DNA of 64,000 nucleotides from Streptomyces sp. NRRL B-24484 (GTDB lineage Bacteria; Actinomycetota; Actinomycetes; Streptomycetales; Streptomycetaceae). Every line of letters starts with the position of its first letter. Positions within the stretch are counted from its first letter, which is position 1. The translations under genes and the position numbers were made by a program. The notes under the pieces are model-generated. The model was given only the letters and a program-made list of their open reading frames with translations. It made no database searches and was not told the origin of the DNA. The stretch is from contig NZ_JOAI01000001.1 in assembly GCF_000717715.1 (NCBI RefSeq), positions 1 to 64,000 on the forward strand. Direction: 5' to 3'. This document shows positions 41,992-50,214 of this stretch, in pieces.

Positions 41992-43464
41992 GTGGCCTCC
42001 ACTCCGCGCCGCAGCAGCCTGGTCGCGATCCTCGCCGCCCTGCTGGCCGCCGTGCTCCTCCCGTTGTCCTCGCTCAGCGCCCACGGCGCCGACACCCCGT
42101 TGCGGACCCTCGCATCGGCGGACGGCCGCCAGATCGGCGTCGCCGTCGCGGACAACCGCCTCACCGGCTCCACCGCCTACAGCTCGCTCGTCTCGGGGCA
42201 GTTCAACTCCGTCACGGCCGAGAACGCGATGAAGTGGGACGCCGTCGAACCGAGTCAGGGCAACCTCAACTGGGCCGCCGCCGACCGGCTGGTCGCGTTC
42301 GCCCGGGCCAACGGCCAGGTCGTCCGCGGCCACACCCTCGCCTGGCACAGCCAGGTGCCCGGCTGGATCACCAACGGCGGCTTCACCGCCGCCCAGCTGC
42401 GCACCCTGCTGCAGCAGCACATCACCACCGAGGCCGGCCGCTACGCCGGGCAGGTCTACGCCTGGGACGTCGCCAACGAGGCCTTCAACGACAACGGCAC
42501 CCGCCGCAGCAGCATCTGGCAGGACAACCTCGGCGACGGCTGGATCGCCGACGCGCTGACCTGGGCCCACCAGGCCGACCCGGCCGCCCGGCTGTACATC
42601 AACGACTACAGCGTCGAGGGCGTCAACGCGAAGAGCACCGCGCTCTACACCCTCGTCAAGTCGCTGAAGCAGCAGGGCGTTCCGATCGACGGCGTCGGCT
42701 TCCAGGCGCACCTGGTCCTCGGCCAGGTGCCGTCCGACCTCAAGGCCAACCTGCAGCGCTTCGCCGACCTGGGCGTGGACGTCGCGATCACCGAGCTGGA
42801 CGTCCGGATGCAGACGCCGTCCAACGCCACCACCCTCGCCTCGCAGGCCGAGGACTACCGCAAGGTGATCACCGCCTGCCGGGCCGTCGCCCGCTGCGTC
42901 GGCGTGACCGTCTGGGGCCTGGACGACGCCGACTCCTGGGTGCCGGGCGTCTTCTCCGGCTACGGCGCAGCCACCCTGTACGACGAGAACCTGCAGGCCA
43001 AGCCCGCCTGGGCGGCGGTGGCCGCGGCCTTCGGCGGCTCCACGGCCAGCCCGTCGCCGTCCGGTTCCGGCTCCCCGTCCTCGTCGGCCTCGCCCTCGCC
43101 GTCCGCCCCGCCCAGCTCCTCGCCCAGCCCCTCGCCGCTGCCGGGCGGGTGCACCGTCGCGTACCGGGTGGCCAACCAGTGGACGGGCGGCTTCACCGCC
43201 GACGTCACCGTGACCAACACGGGGACCTCGGCGATCGGCCCGTGGCAGGTCGGCTGGCAGTTCGGCGCCGGCCAGCAGGTCACCCAGGGCTGGAGCGCGG
43301 GGTTCAGCCAGTCCGGATCGGCCGTGACCGCGGCCAACCCGTCCTGGGCCACCGGCCTCGCCCCCGGCGCGTCCTACGGGTTCGGCTTCAACGGCAGTTG
43401 GGGCACGAGCAACCCGGTGCCCGCCTCGTTCACCCTGAACGGGACGGTCTGCACCGCCGTCTGA
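41992..43464 (+). CDS. secreted GH10 endo-1,4-beta-xylanase with CBM2
   Basis: Extracellular xylan-degrading enzyme of 490 residues. A signal peptide of about 32 residues ends near SAHGAD. The GH10 barrel (about 35-345) has the acid/base Glu in VYAWDVANEAFND and the nucleophile Glu in VAITELDVRM. A Ser/Pro linker (about 350-382) leads to a family 2 cellulose/xylan-binding module bounded by Cys in GGCTVAYRV and NGTVCTAV. GTG start with AGAAGGGA upstream. The nested dyad in the promoter implies regulation, probably by xylan products, though it is not a CebR-type palindrome. Confidence 0.95.
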   Translation: MASTPRRSSLVAILAALLAAVLLPLSSLSAHGADTPLRTLASADGRQIGVAVADNRLTGSTAYSSLVSGQFNSVTAENAMKWDAVEPSQGNLNWAAADRLVAFARANGQVVRGHTLAWHSQVPGWITNGGFTAAQLRTLLQQHITTEAGRYAGQVYAWDVANEAFNDNGTRRSSIWQDNLGDGWIADALTWAHQADPAARLYINDYSVEGVNAKSTALYTLVKSLKQQGVPIDGVGFQAHLVLGQVPSDLKANLQRFADLGVDVAITELDVRMQTPSNATTLASQAEDYRKVITACRAVARCVGVTVWGLDDADSWVPGVFSGYGAATLYDENLQAKPAWAAVAAAFGGSTASPSPSGSGSPSSSASPSPSAPPSSSPSPSPLPGGCTVAYRVANQWTGGFTADVTVTNTGTSAIGPWQVGWQFGAGQQVTQGWSAGFSQSGSAVTAANPSWATGLAPGASYGFGFNGSWGTSNPVPASFTLNGTVCTAV

Positions 43465-43478
43465 TCCCTGCACGAACG

Positions 43479-43510
43479 GCGGGCCGGCTCCCCCTCGGGG
43501 GTCGGCCCGC
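43479..43510 (+). terminator. xylanase terminator
   Basis: GCGGGCCG (43479-43486) pairs with CGGCCCGC (43503-43510), and an inner C-run/G-run pairs as well, 14 bases after the stop codon. Confidence 0.6.
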
Positions 43511-43665
43511 TCCGCATCTCCGCAGGACAGCCGTAGTGCGGGGACGCCGGCAGGCGGCTTCCACAGCTTCCCTACCGGCGGGTAGAGTGCGGCGACCGGT
43601 CCGCCCTCCGACCCATCCGGCCGGCGTCGGGCCGCGTCCGCACTCCGACGAGAACTGGTGAACCC

Positions 43666-44343
43666 ATGACAGTCCGGACCAAGCCCGCCCTCTGGTGGCG
43701 GCTGGCCATCGTGCTCTCGGCCGGCCTGGGGCTGGTCCTCAGCAACAGCTCGCTGGTGTACTTCACCCTCGAGAGCAACGTCGTCGTGCTCGGCTACTTC
43801 ATCTCCGCCGTGTACTGGATGGTCAAGCGCAACACCGTCGACGCACCCGCGCCCCGGCTGCGCGGCGCCGCCACGCTGTACATCGTGATCACCGGCCTGG
43901 TCTCGCACATCCTGCTCCAGCACGGCGAGAGCCCGCTGCCCGGCCTGGTCTCCGGCCCCGACCGGCTGCAGCACTGGTCCAGCTTCTTCCTGCACTACAC
44001 GACGCCGCTGATGGTCGTCGCCGACTGGCTGCTGCTGAGGCCCCGCAACGCCTCCCGCTGGAAGGACATCCCGCTCTGGCTGGCCTTCCCGCTCGGCTAC
44101 GCGCTGGTCACCGAGGCCCGGGCGATCCTCTTCCCGTCCTTCCCGCTGAAGTACCCCTACTTCTTCCTCGACCCCACCACGGACGGCTACGGCTGGGTGG
44201 CCGGCCAGATCGGCCGGCTGACCGTCGAGTTCGTCGTCCTCGCGGTCGTCGTGGTCGGCCTCGACCGGCTCGGCACCAAGCTCGTCGGCGGCCGCGCCCC
44301 CACCCCGACGGCCGAGGCGGCCGGGGTGCCCGCCGAGGGCTGA
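43666..44343 (+). CDS. Pr6Pr-family membrane protein
   Basis: Integral membrane protein of 225 residues with six predicted helices. Features are YFTLESNVVVLGYFISAVYW, the LQHWSSFFLHYTTPLMVVAD segment with buried His, and YPYFFLDPTTDGYGWVAG near the end. This resembles the Pr6Pr/FAR-17a/AIG1-like group; those animal and fungal relatives include lipid hydrolases, but activity here is unproven. It is followed by a strong terminator and converges on an ABC-F gene. Confidence 0.82.
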   Translation: MTVRTKPALWWRLAIVLSAGLGLVLSNSSLVYFTLESNVVVLGYFISAVYWMVKRNTVDAPAPRLRGAATLYIVITGLVSHILLQHGESPLPGLVSGPDRLQHWSSFFLHYTTPLMVVADWLLLRPRNASRWKDIPLWLAFPLGYALVTEARAILFPSFPLKYPYFFLDPTTDGYGWVAGQIGRLTVEFVVLAVVVVGLDRLGTKLVGGRAPTPTAEAAGVPAEG

Positions 44344-44386
44344 CCGCCGAGGGCCGGCCCGGCAGCGCCGCCGGCCACCGAGAGCC

Positions 44387-44434
44387 CGCCGGGGAGGGAC
44401 GACCGCAGGGGGTCGGCCCTCCCCGGCGCCTTTT
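44387..44434. terminator. strong intrinsic terminator
   Basis: CGCCGGGGAGGG (44387-44398) pairs perfectly with CCCTCCCCGGCG (44417-44428), with GACC/GGTC pairing inside the loop. A TTTT run follows at 44431-44434 on the plus strand. It lies between two converging genes. Confidence 0.85.
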
Positions 44435-44449
44435 CCGGCCCGGGACGGC

Positions 44450-46072
44450 CTACAGCGGGTCGACCGTGCGCAGACTGCCGCCGTCCAGCTCCAGCCAGCG
44501 GGTGATGCCGATCGACCGCAGGAACGGCACGTCGTGGCTGACCACCACCAGTGCCCCCTGGTAGCCGGCCAGCGCCTGGGTGAGCTGGCGGACGCTCGCC
44601 AGGTCCAGGTTGTTGGTCGGCTCGTCCAGCAGCAGCAGCTGCGGCGGCGGCTCGGAGAGCAGCAGCGCCGCCAGCGTCGCCCGGAACCGCTCCCCGCCGG
44701 AGAGCGTGCCGGCCGGCCGGTCGGCCCGCTCGCCGCGGAACAGGAACCGGGCAAGCCGCGCCCGGATCGCGTTGTTCCCCGCCGAAGGGGCGAACTGCCG
44801 CACGTTGCCGACCACGCTCAGCTCGTCGTCCAGCAGGTCGAGTCGCTGCGGGAGGTACCGCATCGGCACCGGCGTGCCCACCTCGCCCGCCGCCGGGGCG
44901 AGTTCGCCCGCGACGGTGCGCAGCAGGGTGGTCTTGCCGGAGCCGTTCCGCCCGACCAGGGCCACCCGCTCCGGGCCGCGCAGCTCCAGGTCGATCGGTG
45001 CGGCACCGACCGGCCCGTGCGCCGGACGCACCCGGTCGAGGACGAGCACCGTACGGCCCGCCGGGACGCCGGTGTGCGGCAGGTCGATCCGGATCTCCGC
45101 GTCGTCGCGGACGGCCTCCTCCGCCGCGGTCAGCCGCTCCTTCGCGTCGGCCAGCCGCTCGGCGTGCATGCCGCGCAGCCGCCCGGAGGTCTCCTCCGCC
45201 CGGCGCTTGAACGCCCCGGCCAGGATCTTCGGGTCGTTGCGCTGGATCGACTTCGCCTTCCCGTACGCGGCACTGCGCTCCAGCCGGGCCCGGGCGTCGA
45301 TCAGGTCGCGCTTCTGCCGCTGCACGTCGGCCGCGGCGTTGCGCACCAGCCGCTCGGCGGTCTCCTGCTCGGCGGCCAGCGTCCGCTCGTAGTCCGCGAA
45401 GTTGCCGCCGTACCAGGTCACCGAGCCGTCCCTGAGGTCGGCGATCTGGTCGACGTGCTGCAGCAGTTCGCGGTCGTGGCTGACGATCACCATGACGCCG
45501 CGCCAGGCGGCCACCGCCTCGTACAGCCGCGCGCGGGCGGACCGGTCGAGGTTGTTGGTGGGCTCGTCCAGCAGCAGGACGTCCGGGCGGCGCAGCAGCA
45601 GCGCCGCGAGGTGCAGCAGCACGCCCTCGCCGCCGGAGAGTTCGCCGGTGGTGCGGTCCAGGTCGAGCCGGCCGAGGCCGAGCCGGCCCAGGGTCTCCCG
45701 GGCGCGCTCCTCGACGTCCCAGTCGTCGCCGACCGCGGTGAAGTGCCGCTCGTCGGTGTCGCCGGACTCGATGGCGTGCAGGGCCTCGCGGGCCGCCCGG
45801 ATGCCGAGCGCCTCGTCGACCCGCTCGCCCTGCCGCAGGGTGAGGCCCTGCGGCAGGTAGCCGAGCTCGCCGCCGACCCGGACGGTGCCCGAGGTCGGCG
45901 TCAGCTCACCGGCGATCAGCCGGAGCAGGGTGGACTTGCCGGCCCCGTTGAGACCGATCAGGCCGGTGCGGCCGGGACCGACGGCGAGGTGGAAGCCCTC
46001 CAGGACGGGCGCGCCGTCGGGCCACTCGAAGGACAGGTCCGAGCAGAGGACGGACGTGGTGGGTTGAGCCAT
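44450..46072 (-). CDS. ABC-F family ATPase, ribosome-associated
   Basis: Soluble protein of 540 residues with two ATP-binding cassettes and no membrane domain. Walker A motifs are GLNGAGKST and GRNGSGKTT; signature motifs are LSGGE in GELSGGEGVLL and GTLSGGERFRA; both Walker B regions read LLLDEPTNNLD. The linker is long and Lys/Arg/Gln rich (QKRDLIDARARLERSAAYGK). The form resembles actinobacterial ribosome-protection proteins that displace antibiotics, but resistance cannot be assumed. ATG 46072 has GGAGG 6 bases upstream. The 5' leader is long. Confidence 0.9.
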   Translation of the reverse strand: MAQPTTSVLCSDLSFEWPDGAPVLEGFHLAVGPGRTGLIGLNGAGKSTLLRLIAGELTPTSGTVRVGGELGYLPQGLTLRQGERVDEALGIRAAREALHAIESGDTDERHFTAVGDDWDVEERARETLGRLGLGRLDLDRTTGELSGGEGVLLHLAALLLRRPDVLLLDEPTNNLDRSARARLYEAVAAWRGVMVIVSHDRELLQHVDQIADLRDGSVTWYGGNFADYERTLAAEQETAERLVRNAAADVQRQKRDLIDARARLERSAAYGKAKSIQRNDPKILAGAFKRRAEETSGRLRGMHAERLADAKERLTAAEEAVRDDAEIRIDLPHTGVPAGRTVLVLDRVRPAHGPVGAAPIDLELRGPERVALVGRNGSGKTTLLRTVAGELAPAAGEVGTPVPMRYLPQRLDLLDDELSVVGNVRQFAPSAGNNAIRARLARFLFRGERADRPAGTLSGGERFRATLAALLLSEPPPQLLLLDEPTNNLDLASVRQLTQALAGYQGALVVVSHDVPFLRSIGITRWLELDGGSLRTVDPL

Positions 46073-46515
46073 GGATGGCCTCCTGCGGTTGCTTCGGATG
46101 AATGAGGGAGCAACACGGGAGACACCGCGGGAGCGGCAGGACGGCACAGGGAGGCGGCACGGACACCACGCAGGGGCCGGCTCTCGTCCGAGGTCGCACG
46201 CTCACGCGCTCCACCGCCGACGATCGGTCGGGCGGGAGCTGTCGAGCGGTGTCTCGTGACCTCAGAAGAGCAAGGGCCTTCTCCAGACGTGCGGGGCTGT
46301 CGTGCGAACACCCACCACCGTACGGACCGCTCCCCCGCGGAGCAACGGATTAAGTCGAGGGGCCCCAGGGACGGCGCACCTGAAGGATGCGGGAATCCCA
46401 CATCAGGGGCGCCTGGGGGCACCTACGGGTAGAACCGTCCCCGTACGGTTCTGCGTCTCCTGGGGTGTGGGCAGGTCTGCAGGTAGTGCCTGCCCGGTCC
46501 CGGACGGGGGACGTC
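46073..46515. other. 443-base divergent region with long ABC-F leader
   Basis: No stable gene is supported. The minus side must hold the promoter and leader of the ABC-F gene; CTTAAT (46354-46349, minus) is a weak -10 candidate that would give about 270 bases of leader, with a Cys-rich short frame inside (minus, from 46214) that overlaps the ABC-F start. The plus side holds a dispersed repeat copy and its hairpin before the DUF4232 gene. Confidence 0.45.
46403..46452 (+). repeat. dispersed repeat copy D with hairpin
   Basis: CAGGGGCGCCTGGGGGCACC matches the repeat core. It leads into AGAACCGT-CCCCGT-ACGGTTCT (46431-46452), a perfect 8-base hairpin; outer CCCACA/TGTGGG arms (46397 to 46470) extend the structure. 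Confidence 0.65.
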
Positions 46516-47013
46516 ATGATTCGATTCGGCAAGCGCACCCTGGCCCTCGGTTCCGCCGCCGCCCTGCTCGCCGCAGGCGGGGCGGTCGCCGCCGCGCAGA
46601 GCGTCCAGGCCGCACCCGCGACCCCCACCTGCCAGGCCGGCGACCTGTACCTGGCCGTCGGCAGCCCGCAGGGCGCCGCGGGGTCCTTCCTCTACCCGGT
46701 GGAGTTCACCAACACCTCCACCCACTCCTGTGCGCTGCGCGGTTACCCCGGTGTCAGCGTGCTCACGACCGGCCACGCCATGATCGGTGCGCCGGCCACC
46801 CGCAACGGCGTCCCGGTGAGCACGGTGGTGCTCCCACCGGCCGGCACCGCGGCGGCGACGATCCGTACCAACGACCCGGGTGTCGTCCCGAACTGCCGGA
46901 CGACCTCGACCTACCTCGGCGTGTACCCGCCGGCCAGCACCCAGCAGATGCTGGTCCCGTACCACCTGCGGGTGTGCGGGCTCTTCGAGATCAGCCCGGT
47001 GCAGAGCTCCTGA
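46516..47013 (+). CDS. secreted DUF4232 protein
   Basis: Exported protein of 165 residues. The signal peptide (about 33 residues) has basic MIRFGKR, a hydrophobic core and AQSVQA-AP as likely cleavage. The mature part has four Cys (TCQAGD, SCALRGYPG, NCRTTS, VCGLF) and the DUF4232 pattern YPVEFTNTSTHSCALRGYPG. Function is unknown; related proteins are exported to the envelope. ATG 46516 follows GGGGGA. A 13-base-stem hairpin lies directly downstream. Confidence 0.85.
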   Translation: MIRFGKRTLALGSAAALLAAGGAVAAAQSVQAAPATPTCQAGDLYLAVGSPQGAAGSFLYPVEFTNTSTHSCALRGYPGVSVLTTGHAMIGAPATRNGVPVSTVVLPPAGTAAATIRTNDPGVVPNCRTTSTYLGVYPPASTQQMLVPYHLRVCGLFEISPVQSS

Positions 47014-47026
47014 CCGCGGCGGTCAC

Positions 47027-47060
47027 GGCCGCCCGGGCCGGGGCCGCGGCCCGGGCGGCC
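47027..47060 (+). terminator. hairpin between DUF4232 and second ABC-F gene
   Basis: A perfect 13-base stem (GGCCGCCCGGGCC with GGCCCGGGCGGCC) closes an 8-base loop. Its last base touches the -10 box TAGAAT (47061-47066) of the next gene, so the terminator DNA occupies the spacer and -35 region of that promoter. Confidence 0.6.
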
Positions 47061-47075
47061 TAGAATCGGCGCATC

Positions 47076-48713
47076 ATGAGCGCCACTCTCGTAGTCAAGG
47101 ACCTCGCTGCCGGCCACGGCGAGCGCACCCTCTTCGCCGGGCTCGACCTGGTCGTCGCGCCCGGCGACGTGATCGGCCTGGTCGGGGTGAACGGGGCGGG
47201 CAAGTCGACGCTGCTGCGCCTGCTGGCCGGCCTGGACACCCCGGAGGGCGGTGCGTTGCGGCTGAGCCCGCCGACCGCGAACGTCGGGCACCTGCCGCAG
47301 GAGCCGGAGCGCCGCCCCGGCGAGTCGGTCCGGGACTTCCTGGCCCGGCGGACGGGGGTGGCGGCCGCGCAGGCCGCCCTGGACGAGGCCACCGAGGGCC
47401 TGGTGGAGAGCCGTCCCGGCGCGGACGACGAGTACGCGGTGGCCCTGGACCGCTGGCTGGACCTGGGCGGCGCGGACCTGGAGGAGCGCGCCGAGGAGGT
47501 CGCCGACCAGCTCGGTCTGAAGGTCTCGCTGGACCTGCCGATGACGGCGCTCTCCGGCGGCCAGGCGGCCCGCGCGGGCCTGGCATCGCTGCTGCTGTCG
47601 CGCTACGACGTCTTCCTGCTGGACGAGCCGACCAACGACCTCGACCTGGACGGCCTGGAGCGGCTGGAGTCCTTCGTCAAGGGCCTGCGCGCGGGCACCG
47701 TGCTGATCAGCCACGACCGCGAGTTCCTGGCCCGGACGGTGACCCGGGTGCTGGAGCTCGACCTGCACCAGCAGCAGGTCAACCTGTACGGCGGCGGGTA
47801 CGAGGCGTACCTGGAGGAGCGGGCGGTGGCCCGCCGGCACGCCCGCGAGCAGTACGAGGACTACGCGGACACCAAGGCCTCGCTGGAGGCCCGCGCGCAG
47901 ATGCAGCGCAACTGGATGGAGCACGGCGTCCGCAACGCCCGCCGCAAGGGCGGCGACAACGACAAGAAGGCGCGGGCGACCCGCGCGGAGTCGACGGAGA
48001 AGCAGGCTTCCAAGGCCCGGCAGACGCAGCGCATGATCGAGCGGCTTGACGTGGTCGACGAGCCGCGCAAGGAGTGGGAGCTGCGGATGGAGATCGCCAC
48101 CGCGCCGCGCTCCGGCGCCGTGGTGGCCACCCTGCGCGGTGCGACCGCGCGGCGCGGCGACTTCTCCTTCGGGCCGGTGGACCTGCAGGTCGACTGGGCG
48201 GACCGGGTGGCGATCACCGGGGCGAACGGTGCGGGCAAGTCCACGCTGCTGGCCGCCCTGCTGGGCCGGCTCGACCTGGACGGCGGCAGTGCCGCGCTGG
48301 GTTCGGGCGTGGTGGTCGGCGAGGTCGACCAGGCCCGCGGGCTGTTCCTCGGGGACGAGCCGCTGTCGGACGCGTTCGCGGCGGCGGTTCCGGAGCTCAC
48401 CGAGGAGGAGGTGCGCACGCTGCTGGCCAAGTTCGGGCTGAAGGCGGTGCACGTGCTGCGTCCGGCGGGCACCCTGTCGCCGGGCGAGCGGACCAGGGCG
48501 GCGCTGGCGCTGCTGCAGGCCCGCGGGGTGAACCTGCTGGTGCTGGACGAGCCGACCAACCACCTGGACCTGCCGGCGATCGAGCAGTTGGAGTCGGCGC
48601 TGGCCTCGTACACCGGGACGCTGCTGCTGGTGACGCACGACCGCCGGATGCTGGAGGCGGTCACGGTGAACCGGCGGCTGGCGGTCGAGGGCGGCCGGGT
48701 CCGCGAGCTCTGA
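47076..48713 (+). CDS. ABC-F family ATPase, second copy
   Basis: Soluble twin-cassette ATPase of 545 residues. Walker A motifs are GVNGAGKST and GANGAGKST; signatures are LSGGQAARAGLA and LSPGERTRAALA; Walker B regions are LLDEPTNDLDL and VLDEPTNHLDL. The linker is very basic (RRKGGDNDKKARATRAE), fitting ribosome contact. It differs enough from the 44.4 kb copy to be a separate family, perhaps a housekeeping translation factor such as Uup/EttA-like. TAGAAT ends 9 bases before ATG, so the leader is about 3 bases. Confidence 0.92.
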   Translation: MSATLVVKDLAAGHGERTLFAGLDLVVAPGDVIGLVGVNGAGKSTLLRLLAGLDTPEGGALRLSPPTANVGHLPQEPERRPGESVRDFLARRTGVAAAQAALDEATEGLVESRPGADDEYAVALDRWLDLGGADLEERAEEVADQLGLKVSLDLPMTALSGGQAARAGLASLLLSRYDVFLLDEPTNDLDLDGLERLESFVKGLRAGTVLISHDREFLARTVTRVLELDLHQQQVNLYGGGYEAYLEERAVARRHAREQYEDYADTKASLEARAQMQRNWMEHGVRNARRKGGDNDKKARATRAESTEKQASKARQTQRMIERLDVVDEPRKEWELRMEIATAPRSGAVVATLRGATARRGDFSFGPVDLQVDWADRVAITGANGAGKSTLLAALLGRLDLDGGSAALGSGVVVGEVDQARGLFLGDEPLSDAFAAAVPELTEEEVRTLLAKFGLKAVHVLRPAGTLSPGERTRAALALLQARGVNLLVLDEPTNHLDLPAIEQLESALASYTGTLLLVTHDRRMLEAVTVNRRLAVEGGRVREL

Positions 48714-48776
48714 CGGCCCGGGCCGCACCCGCCGGAGGTCTGTACCACTGGGCGGCCGTGTGCTGTGCTGGCGGGC

Positions 48777-49454
48777 ATGGTTGACGAATCATCAGCACAG
48801 GGCGCGGTCCACCCGGCCGTGCCGCTGGTCCCGATGGCGGTGCCGGCCCACCAGGCCGAGGACCGCTGCAGGTCGTTCCACGACGTGATGGCGCAGCGGC
48901 GCACCGTCCGCGACTTCTCCACCCGGCCGCTGCCGGACGGGGTGGTGGAGTGGGCGGTGCGCACCGCGGCGACGGCGCCGAGCGGGGCGCACGTCCAGCC
49001 GTGGCGCTTCGTGGTGGTCACCGATCCGGCGCGCAAGCGGCGGTTGCGGGAGGCCGCGGAGGCGGAGGAGCGCGAGTTCTACGCCCGCCGGGCCTCGCCG
49101 GAGTGGCTGGCGGCGCTGGCCCCGCTGGGCACCGACTGGCGCAAGCCGTTCCTGGAGGACGCGCCGGCGGTGATCGTCGTCTTCGAGGTGCACAAGGGCC
49201 CGGACACGCCGCGGCCGTACTACACCAAGGAGTCGGTGGGGATCGCCGTCGGGCTGCTGCTGGCGGCCCTGCACCAGGCCGGTCTGGCGACGCTGACGCA
49301 CACGCCGAGTCCGATGCGCTTCCTGAACGAGGTGTGCGAGCGGCCGGCCGAGGAGCGGGCGGCGTACGTGATCCCGGTCGGCTACCCGGCGGACGGCGCC
49401 CAGGTGCCGGACCTGCGACGCAAGGGGCTGGAGGAAGTCCTGGTGCGGATGTGA
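48777..49454 (+). CDS. nitroreductase-family protein
   Basis: FMN-dependent oxidoreductase of 225 residues. The flavin-binding start RRTVRDFSTRPLP, the mid motif AATAPSGAHVQPWRFVVVTD and SVGIAVGLLLAALHQAGLAT place it in the nitroreductase/iodotyrosine-deiodinase-like group. Substrate unknown. ATG 48777 chosen; GTG 48765 would add four residues. Confidence 0.87.
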   Translation: MVDESSAQGAVHPAVPLVPMAVPAHQAEDRCRSFHDVMAQRRTVRDFSTRPLPDGVVEWAVRTAATAPSGAHVQPWRFVVVTDPARKRRLREAAEAEEREFYARRASPEWLAALAPLGTDWRKPFLEDAPAVIVVFEVHKGPDTPRPYYTKESVGIAVGLLLAALHQAGLATLTHTPSPMRFLNEVCERPAEERAAYVIPVGYPADGAQVPDLRRKGLEEVLVRM

Positions 49455-49517
49455 CGCCAGTGGCGGGCGCCGGCCGCGAACCGGTGCCCGCCCGTCCCCG
49501 GCGCGCCGCGAAAGCCG

Positions 49518-49547
49518 TTGAAGGCGCTGCTGGCCTGCGCCGATAAT
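49518..49547 (+). promoter_or_regulatory. promoter of the GNAT gene, leaderless
   Basis: TTGAAG (49518-49523) and GATAAT (49542-49547) are 18 bases apart. The -10 ends 7 bases before the ATG at 49555, so transcription should start at or next to the start codon. Confidence 0.65.
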
Positions 49548-49554
49548 CCTTGTC

Positions 49555-50154
49555 ATGAACCACACTGCCGACGTTCCTGACACCGGCCCGCGTCCGGTGT
49601 CCGCCGCCCGTCCGCCGGAGCTGCTGCCGCTCCCGCTCGGCGCGACGCTGCGCCGCCGCCGGGTCGCGGACGCGGCCGCGCTCAACGAGGCCGTCCGCAC
49701 CAACCTGGAGCACCTGCGCCCGTGGATGCCGTGGGCGAAGGCCGCGCCGAGCATGGAGCACAGCATCGAGATGTCCCGCGCCGGCGAGGAGGTCTGGGAC
49801 ACCGGCACCGACTTCATGTACGTGCTCGTGCCGGACGCCGAGCCGGGCGAGGTGATCGGCGCGTTCGGCCTGCACGGGCGGATCGGGCCGGGCGCGCTGG
49901 AGATCGGCTACTGGGTGGGCGTCGGGCACACCGGCCGCGGCCTGGCCACGGAGGGCGCGCGGGCGCTCGCCGGGGCCGCGCTGGCGCTGCCGGGCGTCGA
50001 GCGGGTGGAGATCCACTGCGACGAGGCGAACACCGCCAGCGCGGCCGTCCCGCGCAAGCTCGGCTTCCGGCTGGACCGGGTGGACGACGCCCTGGTCACC
50101 GCCCCCTCCGAGACCGGCCGGAAACTGATCTGGGTGATGGACGGAGCAGACTGA
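49555..50154 (+). CDS. GNAT-family N-acetyltransferase
   Basis: RimJ/RimL-type acetyltransferase of 199 residues with RRRRVADAAALNEAVRTNLE, WMPWAKAAPSMEHSIE, the loop IGYWVGVGHTGRGLATEGAR and the C-terminal NTASAAVPRKLGFRLDR. The pattern 'LRPWMPWA' is typical of enzymes modifying ribosomal or small-molecule amines. A near-consensus promoter sits directly upstream and no ribosome-binding site is seen, so the mRNA is probably leaderless. Confidence 0.9.
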   Translation: MNHTADVPDTGPRPVSAARPPELLPLPLGATLRRRRVADAAALNEAVRTNLEHLRPWMPWAKAAPSMEHSIEMSRAGEEVWDTGTDFMYVLVPDAEPGEVIGAFGLHGRIGPGALEIGYWVGVGHTGRGLATEGARALAGAALALPGVERVEIHCDEANTASAAVPRKLGFRLDRVDDALVTAPSETGRKLIWVMDGAD

Positions 50155-50172
50155 GGCAGGCGGGCAGAGACG

Positions 50173-50206
50173 ACAGGGGCGCTGGGGGCACCTGAGGTGC
50201 CTCAGG
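50173..50206 (+). repeat. dispersed repeat copy E
   Basis: CAGGGGCGCTGGGGGCACCT is followed by a small hairpin CCTGAG-GTGC-CTCAGG (50191-50206). It lies between the convergent GNAT and aldo/keto reductase genes, ending 9 bases from the latter's stop. Confidence 0.65.
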
Positions 50207-50214
50207 CCCGATTC

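Noticed and set aside
41992..44343. Xylanase and neighbours as a polysaccharide utilisation cluster
   Set aside because: Only one glycoside hydrolase is present; no sugar transporter or dedicated regulator is adjacent, and terminators separate the genes.
46423..46965. 180-codon minus-strand frame opposite the DUF4232 gene
   Set aside because: It is antisense to a gene with a clear signal peptide and conserved Cys residues, and its own product is low-complexity.
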